From the NCBI GenBank assembly GCA_019636565.1, contig JAHBXG010000009.1, forward strand, positions 59,294 to 123,293: a stretch of 64,000 bases of DNA, in the 5' to 3' direction. Numbering within the stretch: the stretch's first letter is position 1; every line of letters begins with the position of its first letter. Below are positions 36,372 to 45,567 of this stretch, one piece after another. Source of the stretch: Phycisphaeraceae bacterium (GTDB lineage: Bacteria; Planctomycetota; Phycisphaerae; Phycisphaerales; UBA1924). The notes under the pieces are model-generated. The model had not been told where the DNA came from. It did no database searches and worked only from the letters and a program-made list of their open reading frames with translations. A program made the translations under genes and the position numbers.

Positions 36372-38612
36372 CTACGCCGCGGCCGGGGCCTCGGCGGGGT
36401 TCTGGTATTCGTGGGTCGCACGCATGTTGCCGCGGATGTATCCGCCGGCGGATGGCTTGACCGCATTGACCACGACGCCCAGGAATTCGCCCTTGGCCTC
36501 GCTGAGGTCGTTGCGGAGACGGCCGACCAGACCGCGCTTCTCGCCCAACGCGCGGACCACGAGGCAGCTCGCGTCCGTCCGGTTTGCAATGGAGAGTCCG
36601 TCACTGGCGACGAGCGCAGGAGCGACGTCGATCAGCACAAGGTCATAGCGGGCCTTGAGTTCGGCGAGCAACTGGCTGAATCGCTCGCTGCTGAACATTT
36701 CAAACACGCGTTTTTCTCGAGAGCCGGCGCTCAGTACGTCGAGGCGTGCATCGCTGGTGTGCTGCACCGCTTCCTCGATCGACGCTCCCGTCAGAACGTC
36801 GGCGAGGCCCGGGGACTCCCGCAGCGCAAAGACTCGGTGCGTCCCCGGCCGCCGGAAATTCGCATCGATCAAGAGCACCTTCTTGTCGGCCGCCGCCCAC
36901 GCGAGCCCCATGTTGCACATGACGCTTGTCGATCCCGAGCCCGGCATGCCGCCGATCACGACGAGCGACTTGTGCCCGGCCTGTCCGAGGCGCTTTGCGA
37001 TCACCGAGCGCAATTGGCGATAGTTCTCGGCAATGACGCCGCGCGGACGATCCCGGAAGGTGGTTTCGATGGCTCCGGCGCCGGAAGGATCTTCCGATGC
37101 ATCCGGGATCCACCCGAGCAGGCGGGTGCGGGGCATGAGCGCGATATCCGCCGGTCCCTTCACGCGACTGTCCATGAGTTCGATGGCGAGGATGAGCGCG
37201 GTCACGAGGCCGACAACGCCGAGCATCGACGCCGGCAGCACCACAGTCAGCCTGGGCGACGAAACCTCACGGGGCACTCTTTCTTCGCTGGCGACCACGA
37301 CGCGGTTGTTCGTGGGAAGTTCCGCAAGCATCGCAAGCGTGCGCTGTTGATCGGTTAAGTTCGCGATCGAGCGCTGGATGTTCATGATCTTTTCTTCGAG
37401 ATCCTTCACCTGGGCGAGCGTGCGGGCCGCGACCTGCTGCTTCTCGCTGATCGTGTCGCGATCTTTCGTCATCTCGCGTTCCTGGTTCTCGAGCGACTGG
37501 AGCACGATCTTCATCTGCTCGAGATTGCTGTTGAACCGCTGGCGCATCAACTCTTCGCGCCTCTGCTCCAGGTTCTGGTTCATGCCCTGCAACAGCGAAT
37601 CCGTACGCTTGTACTCGCGATGCTCGCGTGTCAGGCCGCGCATGAGCATGCCTTTTTGCTCTGCCTCCGCCGACTGAATGCTCTGCTTGATACTGACGAT
37701 CAGCGGACTCTCATCCACCTCGCTCCGGATCTGATCCGTGTATTGCACCCCGGCCGGATTGTCCAACTGGTCCTGCAACTGCTTGATCGAAACCCGACGA
37801 AGCTGAATCTGGTTCTGCACATCGAGAATCTGCGTGTTCAGGATGTACAACCGTTGCAGCGTCTCGCTGCCCTGTTCATTGATCGTGGTCATTCCCGCGT
37901 CGCGCAGCAGCGTGTCCCGGCGGGTCTGGTACTCGCGAAGTTCGCGATCGAATTTCTCGAGCTGCGACTGGATCTGGTCGCGCTGGTTCTGCGTGCTGCT
38001 GCCCGCCACGCGCTTCAATTCCGTCATGTACGCTTCGCGAAGCAATTTCGCCAACGCGGTCGAGTCCTCCTTCCAGCGGCACGACGCCGATAATTCAATC
38101 AACTTCGTGCCCGGAATGATGCGCGTCTTCGCGACATAGAGCTGCAACTCCTTCACGGCAGCGGGGATGTCGATCCTGCCACCCTCTTCGAATTGGGCCG
38201 TCCACTGCGGCGCTTCGCGAGACAGCCGCGGGTCGTTCGCCACGCGGTTGAGCACGTCTTCGCGCGTCATCTGACGCGCCTGGGTCAGCATGAATCGCTC
38301 GATTTCGGTCTGGCTCTCCATCGTTCCGATGCCGGTCGGGCTGACGATGCTCGACGTTGGTGTGAACGTCTCGAAAACGGCCGAGCTTGTCCATATCGGC
38401 CTGAACTTGAGCAGGAGGAAATACAGGACGACTCCCAAAACCATGCCCACTCCCGCGGCGCCCGCGAGGATGTACTTGTATTTCATCAGCAGCTTCACGG
38501 GGTCGATCGCGACGCCGCCCATTCCTCCCCCGCCGGCCGGCGCTCCACCGCCCGACGGACGATTCGCGCTGGGTCCTGGAGGTGTGTTGGGTCCGGTTGG
38601 AGAAGTCGTCAT
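36372..38612 (-). CDS. Wzc-like polysaccharide co-polymerase/BY-kinase with altered P-loop
   Basis: A 746-residue inner-membrane protein. An N-terminal Wzz helix (YKYILAGAAGVGMVLGVVLYFLL) precedes a long periplasmic coiled-coil region (about 80-430) and a second membrane segment (VVLPASMLGVVGLVTALILAIEL). The cytoplasmic BY-kinase domain follows, with Walker A' VLLIDANFRRP and Walker B YDLVLIDVAPAL. The Walker A loop reads GGMPGSGSTSVM: the usual G-K-T/S lysine is Ser. The C-terminal tail has only two tyrosines instead of a Tyr cluster. The protein probably controls polymer length, but tyrosine kinase activity is doubtful. A Gly/Pro-rich N-terminus precedes the first helix. Start ATG at 38612; an ATG 8 codons upstream is possible. 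Confidence 0.85.
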   Translation of the reverse strand: MTTSPTGPNTPPGPSANRPSGGGAPAGGGGMGGVAIDPVKLLMKYKYILAGAAGVGMVLGVVLYFLLLKFRPIWTSSAVFETFTPTSSIVSPTGIGTMESQTEIERFMLTQARQMTREDVLNRVANDPRLSREAPQWTAQFEEGGRIDIPAAVKELQLYVAKTRIIPGTKLIELSASCRWKEDSTALAKLLREAYMTELKRVAGSSTQNQRDQIQSQLEKFDRELREYQTRRDTLLRDAGMTTINEQGSETLQRLYILNTQILDVQNQIQLRRVSIKQLQDQLDNPAGVQYTDQIRSEVDESPLIVSIKQSIQSAEAEQKGMLMRGLTREHREYKRTDSLLQGMNQNLEQRREELMRQRFNSNLEQMKIVLQSLENQEREMTKDRDTISEKQQVAARTLAQVKDLEEKIMNIQRSIANLTDQQRTLAMLAELPTNNRVVVASEERVPREVSSPRLTVVLPASMLGVVGLVTALILAIELMDSRVKGPADIALMPRTRLLGWIPDASEDPSGAGAIETTFRDRPRGVIAENYRQLRSVIAKRLGQAGHKSLVVIGGMPGSGSTSVMCNMGLAWAAADKKVLLIDANFRRPGTHRVFALRESPGLADVLTGASIEEAVQHTSDARLDVLSAGSREKRVFEMFSSERFSQLLAELKARYDLVLIDVAPALVASDGLSIANRTDASCLVVRALGEKRGLVGRLRNDLSEAKGEFLGVVVNAVKPSAGGYIRGNMRATHEYQNPAEAPAAA

Positions 38613-38747
38613 AATGGCACTTTCTGCAAGGCACAATTCGTTCTGTTTCTGATAGGGATTCCGTTGGTGGAGAGAACCCCTGTCAGGCGGTTCGACCGCC
38701 GTGCGCTCGGTGTTCGTCCGAACGGCGGCCGCCGCGTCATATAGATC

Positions 38748-38772
38748 GGCTCAGGAAAGGAATTCCTGAGCC
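38748..38772 (-). terminator. 10-bp perfect hairpin directly after the giant TPR gene
   Basis: GGCTCAGGAA and TTCCTGAGCC form a perfect 10-bp stem with a 5-base loop, touching the stop codon of the TPR gene on the minus strand. No T-run follows. A second hairpin GGCGGT-tcg-ACCGCC (38686-38700) lies further into the same 160-bp gap. These may attenuate transcription into, or protect the mRNA end before, the Wzc-like gene. Confidence 0.45.
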
Positions 38773-41700
38773 TCAAGGTCCTTCGTACAGCTTTTCGAGG
38801 CGTTCAAGGTCCTGTTTTTGTTGTTCCTGGGTCGGACCCTGTACCTGTTGGAAGAGAGAGCGGGCCTTCCCAAGGGTCACCTTCGCCTCATCCTTCTTGC
38901 CCTGCTTGAACTGAAGTTCGCTCATGTGCAGCAGGATCGTTACCTGGGTCGAAGGGGACGACGCGATGGCGATCGCGCGATCGAGTATTTTTTGCGCCTC
39001 GTCGAGTTTGCCGGTTTGCATCAGCAGCAGGCCCAGCGTGTCCAGAATCTCGGGGCTCTTGGGCTTCAGTTGGGTCGCCTTTTCGGCAAACTCGATGCCA
39101 TCCGCGGGCCGGCCCAGATCTTTTCCGAGCAGGTACGCGAGGTTGTTCATGGTGTCGGCATCGTTCGGGTCTTTCCGAATGATCGCTTTCATCGCGTCCG
39201 CCGCTTTTTCAAACTGTCCCGCCAGGTAAAGCCTGCCGGAATAATCGCGTGCCGCCAGCGACGCCAGGCCTGGTTGCGTGGTGGATTCCGCGATGCGTTG
39301 GATGGCGCTGATGCCCGCATCGCGCGTGGCGGGCGATGGATCATCCGACTGGAGCCGAGCCTGGAAGAACGCGATCCATTCCGGGTTGATGCCTTCCTTG
39401 GACATGGCGTCCAGTGTGGTCGCGAGCTCTTTGGGCCCAAGCAATCGGAACGCAGTCTGGAACCAAGACTGCATCGCACCAACCTGATCTTCCGGCAGCA
39501 GCTTCATCGACGCCGAAGCGTCCTTTCGCGCATCGGGCAACTGGTTGAGCGCCCGGCGAACACTGGCGCGAACGAGGAGCAATTCCGGATCCTTCGAGAT
39601 CGAACTCTGAACCTTCTTGAGAACATTCTCCGCTTCCGTGATGTTCGGCGGCTTTTGAGCCAGCAGCGCGTTCACATAGCGGACAGCGTGCGAAGTGCGT
39701 GAATCGCTGTCAAACGCCGTTCGATAGAACGACAGTGCGCGATTCTTTCGCCCGATCGTGTCGAAAAGGTCGCCGATATTTGCGTACAGCGTTCCCGGTG
39801 CGCCGCGCCTCTTTGCGACGTCTTCGGCCAGCGCCACCGCTTCGTCGTCGCGATCATCGGCGACCAGCATCCGCAAGCCCAGGCCGAGAATCTCGTCCTG
39901 TGTCGGATCGATCTGCAGGATCGCCTTGATCTCGTTGATCACGTCGTTCTTCCGGCCTTGCGACTGGAAAATGACCGCCCGGAGCTGGTGCGCCTGCCAC
40001 AAGCGGGGGTCAAGCCGGATGACCTGATCCAAGTCCGCCAGAATGTCCGCCACGTTTCGCTTGGTCTCAATGGCGGCCTGCGCCCTCTTCAAGAACACAC
40101 CGGCGTTGCTCGAAAACGCCGTGACCGCCCTGTCCAGAATCTGCATCGCTGCCTTGCTGTCACCCTTGCCCATCGCGGAATCGGCCCGGAGCAGCATCGC
40201 CACCGGCCCCTCCTGCCCTTCCTTGCTCAGCAATTGCAACTCTTTCTCGGCCTCATCGAACCGCCGAGCCTGGATCAGCGCCTCGGCCAGCCGCAGGCGA
40301 ACAACGTCGTCCGAATCATCCTTGTTGGCATTTGCGATGCCGCGAAGCGTCTCGATCGCCTTGTCTGTTTCCGCCATCTCAAGGTAGAGCTCGGCGAGCA
40401 TCCGGTCGACCTGCAGCCGCTTGGGGTCCTGCAACGGACGTGCTTCCTCAAGGGCCGCGATCGCGCGGTCCATGCGGCCGCGCCCCACCATGAATCGCGC
40501 CAAGGACATGAGCGCCTCGCCGGCCTGATTGTTCCCGTCTTTTTCGGTCTTCACCTTGTTCGCATACTCGCGGATGGTTTTTTCCGCCCCGTCCAGATCG
40601 CTCTGACCCGCGCTCCACGTCGCCGCGATCATCGCAATGTCGAGCCCGTCCTTCGCCTGACGGACGCTCTGGATCCGTCGCTTGGCGTCGTCCCATCTGC
40701 GAAGGTCGGTGCTCAGCGCCGCGGCCTGCAACATGTAGGTCCGATTGGAAGGGTCGCGCGCCAGGTCACGTTCCCGTTCGCTCAATGCCACTTCCTTGTC
40801 GCCGTAGCTGCCTTCAAGACGCAGCCATTCGTCGCGGATCAGGTTCGATTCCGCAAGAAGCTTTGCTTTTTCCTGCATCAGTCGGAGGGCATCTTCGGGC
40901 TTGCCGGCCGCCTGGAGCGTGGCGGAATACTGAAGAATCGAGGTCGGGTCATCCGGGCGGAGCGCGAGCGCTTTCTGCATGCTCGCCGCGGCATCCGGGA
41001 ACCGTCCTTCCTCCACCTGGAGAGCCGACAGCACCCGCCACGCCTCAACATTGAAGTTGAATCGCTGTGAAGCCTGTGTCAATGTCGCGATCGCGTCCAA
41101 TCGCCGCCCTTGTGCCGCCTGCAGGCGCGCCTTGAAGGTTGCGCCCTCGTACTTGTCCACATTCCGGGCGATTGCCTTGTCGGCGATCTGCTGCGCCGCA
41201 TCGACCTTTTTGTCGCGCAGCGCCCGAAGGAAGAGGGTTTCCATGACGATCGGCTCGTCCGCGTACTTCTGCTCCAACTCAACCGCCAGCGATTGCGCCG
41301 CGTCCTTGTACTTGTCGCCCCCGTTGGAATAAACACCGAGCTTCATTACCATCCGGTCGACTTCGGAGATATTGGGCGCGAGGTCGATCGCGGTGATGTT
41401 CGCCATCGTCGCGTCGCCGCTTTCCAGGATCTGCAATGCCGATTGCAGGCCCTTCCGCTGGTCTTCGTTGGTGTTGACCTCGAGCGCCTTGCGGATAAGC
41501 GCCTTTGCGCCTTCGACGTCATTGGCGCTGGTCCGCTGCTGAAGCAGGATCTGCGTGATCTGCGCGTCGTACTTGTACTTCTCGGCACCTTCCTGCAGAA
41601 TCTGGGCGGCGCCCTTTTCGTCGCCCATTTCCTTTCGCTTCCGCGATTCGGCAATCACGCGTGCCACCGGGTCATCGATTTCGCCGCGGCCGAGTTCTTG

Positions 41701-43374
41701 CGCGATCGCACTCCGGCGTGCCTTGATCGCGGCGTTGTCCGGCAGCAGATCCGAGGCGCTCTCGTACAGACGCTCCGCTGCCTCCGTGTTCTTTAAGCGA
41801 AGCTCAACTTCCGCGAGCATGACGATCGCCTGGACGTTGGCGCTGCTGATCTGGATAGCCTGCATGAGAAGGTCGCGCGCCTTTCCCGGCTGGTTCAGGC
41901 GGAAAGAGGCGTTCGCCGCGGCAACCAAAGCGTCGGGGTCCGCGTCGTTCACCAGATTGAGATAACTGAGCAGAAGCTGCTGAGCGCCGGCGTAGTCTTC
42001 CTGCGCAAGCTTGAGCTTGCCGTCCACGAACAACATCCGCGCGGAACTCTCGGGTTCAATCTTTGCCAATTCCGCCCGCTTTTCCTTGGCCTTCTCGAGC
42101 CACTCGGCCTTCAGCTGCTTGGCCTTGGCCGGATCGGCGTCGTTCGCGGCATCCAAGGCCTTCAGGGACAGCGCCGCCTGCCGGAACATTGCATCGTTCT
42201 TGCGATACCAAAGCAGCCGCCCCGGAACCCCGAGCTTGGGGTTCGGAAGATCTCGGACTCTCTGAAGAGTGGCAATTGCGCTCTCATAGTCTCGTGCCAG
42301 CGCGTCGGCTTCCGACTTGGCGATCAGCAGGGCCGCATCGTTCGGCTGGGCCGCGAGCACCTTTTCCAGCAGCGCCCGGCTGCGAGGGAGCTTGCCGGTA
42401 TCGTCGAGTTGCAATTCCAGGAACACGAACTGCGAGAGCGTCGCAGCCGAGACCTGCGCCGGGTCCAAGGCGTTCATCAGCACCGCGGTCTCGTCGAGCG
42501 CTTTGGAAGCGTCTTTCCGCAATTGCTCCGCGATCTTCCGGCGATCTTCGACCTTGTTGAGGCCGGATGCCTGGCGTTTGGCGTCCGCAAGCATCCATCC
42601 CAGTGTCAGCAACTTGGTCCGAGGCTCGTTGGGATCTTTCGCGCGGAAGTCACGGACAAGCTGCCGTCCCTGCTCCGCCAATTCCACCGCCTGATCCATG
42701 CGCTGATGGTTCATCGCGTTGTCGGCGAGATAGATGTACCAGTTGTGCAGGCCGATGATGCTGTCCACATCCGCCGGATCCGCAGCCAGCGCCGCCTCGA
42801 AGTCTGCCTTGATCGCCTCGATTTCCGAATCTTTCAGGTTCTTCGATTCGGTCAGGATGCGAAGGTTCGCTAGCGCGCGGTACCGGCGCAGCGTCTGGCT
42901 CTCTCCCTCGCTCGTGTTGCCGAACTGAGAGAGCGCATCGGTCGCCGATTGCGCAAGCGACTCCGCGAACTGGCGGCTGTATCCCGCGCTCTCCATTGTC
43001 TTCAGGTACAAGTCGAGATGATCACGGTGCGCCTGCACGTCGGTCTTGAGAAGGTCCGCGACTCTCTTGCGAGCGAGCAGGTATTGGGGGTAAGCCGAAT
43101 CAAACTGCGTCTGCGTTTCCGGTGCCAGATTCTCGAGCGACTTCTGCCACTTCCGCAGATAGTCGAGGTTTGTCGCCTCCTTGTTGACCGCTTTCCCGTA
43201 TGCCTTTTCCGCCTCCTTCGGCTTGTTCGCCGCCATCAACGCATCGCCCTGCTTGACCAGATCGGCGGCCGACTTGAACAGAACCATGTAAGCCGCCGCG
43301 CCCACGCCGCCGGCCAGCAGAACGAGCGCGCCCACGAGAATTGCGACGAACTTTGTGTTGACTTTCGCGGCCAT
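38773..43374 (-). CDS. Giant TPR-repeat protein of the exosortase/EPS cluster
   Basis: A 1533-residue protein with an N-terminal membrane anchor (FVAILVGALVLLAGGVGAAAYMVLF) and then almost wholly tetratricopeptide-like helical repeats, for example AAEQSWA-type pairs such as VDAAQQIADKAIARNVDKYEG, RFPDAAASMQKALALRPDDPTS and DEAEKELQLLSKEGQEGP. The C-terminal repeats (GKLDEAQKILDRAIAIASSP, GKKDEAKVTLGKARSLFQQV) are the best fits. It resembles the long TPR proteins (PrsT type) that accompany exosortase and PEP-CTERM exopolysaccharide loci, but is much longer. Probably a periplasmic or envelope scaffold for assembly or export partners. It lies between the exosortase and Wzc-like genes. Confidence 0.8.
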   Translation of the reverse strand: MAAKVNTKFVAILVGALVLLAGGVGAAAYMVLFKSAADLVKQGDALMAANKPKEAEKAYGKAVNKEATNLDYLRKWQKSLENLAPETQTQFDSAYPQYLLARKRVADLLKTDVQAHRDHLDLYLKTMESAGYSRQFAESLAQSATDALSQFGNTSEGESQTLRRYRALANLRILTESKNLKDSEIEAIKADFEAALAADPADVDSIIGLHNWYIYLADNAMNHQRMDQAVELAEQGRQLVRDFRAKDPNEPRTKLLTLGWMLADAKRQASGLNKVEDRRKIAEQLRKDASKALDETAVLMNALDPAQVSAATLSQFVFLELQLDDTGKLPRSRALLEKVLAAQPNDAALLIAKSEADALARDYESAIATLQRVRDLPNPKLGVPGRLLWYRKNDAMFRQAALSLKALDAANDADPAKAKQLKAEWLEKAKEKRAELAKIEPESSARMLFVDGKLKLAQEDYAGAQQLLLSYLNLVNDADPDALVAAANASFRLNQPGKARDLLMQAIQISSANVQAIVMLAEVELRLKNTEAAERLYESASDLLPDNAAIKARRSAIAQELGRGEIDDPVARVIAESRKRKEMGDEKGAAQILQEGAEKYKYDAQITQILLQQRTSANDVEGAKALIRKALEVNTNEDQRKGLQSALQILESGDATMANITAIDLAPNISEVDRMVMKLGVYSNGGDKYKDAAQSLAVELEQKYADEPIVMETLFLRALRDKKVDAAQQIADKAIARNVDKYEGATFKARLQAAQGRRLDAIATLTQASQRFNFNVEAWRVLSALQVEEGRFPDAAASMQKALALRPDDPTSILQYSATLQAAGKPEDALRLMQEKAKLLAESNLIRDEWLRLEGSYGDKEVALSERERDLARDPSNRTYMLQAAALSTDLRRWDDAKRRIQSVRQAKDGLDIAMIAATWSAGQSDLDGAEKTIREYANKVKTEKDGNNQAGEALMSLARFMVGRGRMDRAIAALEEARPLQDPKRLQVDRMLAELYLEMAETDKAIETLRGIANANKDDSDDVVRLRLAEALIQARRFDEAEKELQLLSKEGQEGPVAMLLRADSAMGKGDSKAAMQILDRAVTAFSSNAGVFLKRAQAAIETKRNVADILADLDQVIRLDPRLWQAHQLRAVIFQSQGRKNDVINEIKAILQIDPTQDEILGLGLRMLVADDRDDEAVALAEDVAKRRGAPGTLYANIGDLFDTIGRKNRALSFYRTAFDSDSRTSHAVRYVNALLAQKPPNITEAENVLKKVQSSISKDPELLLVRASVRRALNQLPDARKDASASMKLLPEDQVGAMQSWFQTAFRLLGPKELATTLDAMSKEGINPEWIAFFQARLQSDDPSPATRDAGISAIQRIAESTTQPGLASLAARDYSGRLYLAGQFEKAADAMKAIIRKDPNDADTMNNLAYLLGKDLGRPADGIEFAEKATQLKPKSPEILDTLGLLLMQTGKLDEAQKILDRAIAIASSPSTQVTILLHMSELQFKQGKKDEAKVTLGKARSLFQQVQGPTQEQQKQDLERLEKLYEGP

Positions 43375-43444
43375 GAAAACTGCTCCGTTTCGATCGAATC
43401 AATAGATAAGCGCCGCCTGTCCGGGAGACGATTCCTCCCCGACC

Positions 43445-45334
43445 TTACGACGCATCTTTGCTCGCTTCCCCGGCCGGATAGCGCCCGGCTTCTACTTCCA
43501 CCCAATCCGGCACGCAGCGCATGATCTCCGGAATCAAATCGCCCATCAGGCTCGACGCCTGTTCGGCGAGTTCTTCCGGGCTTTGCACCGACCGGCTCGT
43601 GAACTGCACTTTCAAGTAGTACGCATAATCGCTCTTGAGGTCGAATGCAAGAAGACGAACCTCTTCCGCGCTGCTCACATGTCCGCCGTTCGCGATGAAC
43701 AAGTAGCCCGCGTAGATCTTTGGTGAGGACTTGTTCGAGCCCGTCGCGAACTCCGTCACTCGGAGTTTCATCGCCCCCGGTTCCCGGGGAAGGGTCACGC
43801 TCGAGCCCGCACCGTCGGGCGACCAGTTCGGCACGCGCTGGCGGTACACGCCTGCTTTCTCCGCGTTCTCCACTCCCGGATGCAGCGACCAAAGACTCGG
43901 ATCGAGTTTCAGCGGCACGATCTCGGTGCGCAGCGCGGTCATGCCCCCGCCCACATAGCAACGCTCGGGAATGTGGGGCACCGTGTCCACGCCGCCGGTG
44001 TAGTACGCCGCGTGGAGTTGCAACTCCATCGGCGGCTGATCCGGTTTGCGGTCTTTGCGAATGAACGTTCGGGTGATGTAGTTCTTGGTCCCGAGCGTTT
44101 CCTCGACCTCCGCCGACTCAAGCTTGTCGGTACCCACTTGCTTCCAGTGAGGTGTCTCGGTCGGAACCGAAATCAACGCCCGGTTTCCGGGCGCTTCGAT
44201 CGATTTCTTTCGCAGGTGGATCCCGGCGTAGTGGATCCCCGCTGTCATGCTGGCGCCGCAGACCACCATGATCGCAAGCGAGAGAAGGTACGAAGGTCGC
44301 CGCATCGCTGCCCACCCCGCCGTTGCGATCGAAGGACCAGGTGGCGGAGCCTTCGCGGCCGGAGTCTCCTCGACTATCTTCGCCAGCGCCCAGACGATTC
44401 CCAGGAAAAGCAGCAGCCCGGGCAGCAAGAGCAGCGTCCCGATCATCATGTGGGCGTCGCCCTTGGCCAGTTCGCCGTCAAAGGTACTGGCGATTCCCAG
44501 CACCGCGACCCGCACCACATTCATGAAAATGGCAACCGGAAGCGCGAGTGCAATGACCGCCACGCGCTGCCACCAATGCTTCGCGGAAATCAGCGCTACC
44601 GCGCCCGCAAGCGCGATGAAGGCAATGACCATCCGCATACCCGAGCAGGCTTCGGCCACATTCAGCGGAATCGGGCTGCCACCCTTCGGAGTCACCGTAA
44701 GGGTGTTGCCGTCCACCTCGACCAAGAAGCCCATCACTGGGCCGAGCATGCCGAGCATGAAGCCCGCTCCCTGGCTGGCGATCAATTGCAATTGAAACGT
44801 GATCTTGATCATGATCATCTCGCTGATCGTGATCGCAAAGACCAGGTACGCGATCGGCAAGAACAGAATCCGGAACATCCGCGGGCCCGTGAGCCACAGC
44901 GCAAGCCCCGCGATTGTCAGGACAATTGCCAGCCCCTGGAGCATGTGGTTCTTGATAACCACCACCGACACGAAATACGCGCCGATCCCGAGCAGAAACG
45001 GAAGCACACCCGGCCAGAACGTGCTCACCCGCGTCCGCACGATCTGCTCGCGTTCGCGCCACAGCAAATACAGGCTGATGAACGGAATGACGTACGCGTG
45101 ACCCCAGTCGCTCGGAGCCCCGATCGACATCCAATGCTGACGCAGCAGCCAGTGCCAGAACAGGAACGCCATGCCCATCAGCAACAGCGATGACAACACC
45201 ACCTGCGGCGGGGTCAACAATCCGCCGACCCGCTCTTGTTCCGGAGAACCCCCGGCGCGCGATCCCACCCCGGGCGTGAAGCCCGAGACGCCGGAACCTG
45301 CGGCAGCGCTCTGCGGAACGGTCGTCAACGTCAC
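43445..45334 (-). CDS. Exosortase fused to an EpsI-like domain
   Basis: A 629-residue membrane protein. Residues about 45-330 form the multi-pass exosortase core with the catalytic triad Cys230 (NVAEACSGMRM), Arg275 (MNVVRVAVLG) and His295 (GDAHMMIGTLLLLPG). Exosortases cleave and re-anchor proteins carrying short C-terminal sorting tags, usually PEP-CTERM. After a further helix near 345-365, residues about 370-629 form an EpsI-like (DUF3485) periplasmic domain, with PHIPERCYVGGGM as its signature; EpsI is usually linked to exosortase-associated EPS loci. The GTG at 45334 is the only start after an in-frame stop, with AAGGA upstream. No PEP-CTERM protein is seen in this window. Confidence 0.9.
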   Translation of the reverse strand: MTLTTVPQSAAAGSGVSGFTPGVGSRAGGSPEQERVGGLLTPPQVVLSSLLLMGMAFLFWHWLLRQHWMSIGAPSDWGHAYVIPFISLYLLWREREQIVRTRVSTFWPGVLPFLLGIGAYFVSVVVIKNHMLQGLAIVLTIAGLALWLTGPRMFRILFLPIAYLVFAITISEMIMIKITFQLQLIASQGAGFMLGMLGPVMGFLVEVDGNTLTVTPKGGSPIPLNVAEACSGMRMVIAFIALAGAVALISAKHWWQRVAVIALALPVAIFMNVVRVAVLGIASTFDGELAKGDAHMMIGTLLLLPGLLLFLGIVWALAKIVEETPAAKAPPPGPSIATAGWAAMRRPSYLLSLAIMVVCGASMTAGIHYAGIHLRKKSIEAPGNRALISVPTETPHWKQVGTDKLESAEVEETLGTKNYITRTFIRKDRKPDQPPMELQLHAAYYTGGVDTVPHIPERCYVGGGMTALRTEIVPLKLDPSLWSLHPGVENAEKAGVYRQRVPNWSPDGAGSSVTLPREPGAMKLRVTEFATGSNKSSPKIYAGYLFIANGGHVSSAEEVRLLAFDLKSDYAYYLKVQFTSRSVQSPEELAEQASSLMGDLIPEIMRCVPDWVEVEAGRYPAGEASKDAS

Positions 45335-45567
45335 TGATCCTTGATATCAGACCGTCCGGAAACACTCCGGGTGCGGGACGAACATCAGGGGGATGATTCT
45401 TGGCTGATCGACCACTTGAACCCCGGGATCGAGCCCGGGAATTCAAAGGACAGTCGGCCGACGAGTCGGCAGACTTTCTACGACAGCGGAATCAGCATTG
45501 GTTCACCCTGGCGGGGCCCAAATCGTGCCAATCGCGCACGATCTGCCCTTCTGAGCCACCAAAGCCG

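Noticed and set aside
36108..37358. 416-residue plus-strand frame opposite the epimerase and Wzc-like genes
   Set aside because: Shadow frame rich in Arg/His/Glu with no domain features.
43445..45334. PEP-CTERM substrate for the exosortase among neighbouring proteins
   Set aside because: None of the secreted proteins in the window ends in a PEP motif, membrane helix and basic cluster; their tails are dockerin-like instead.
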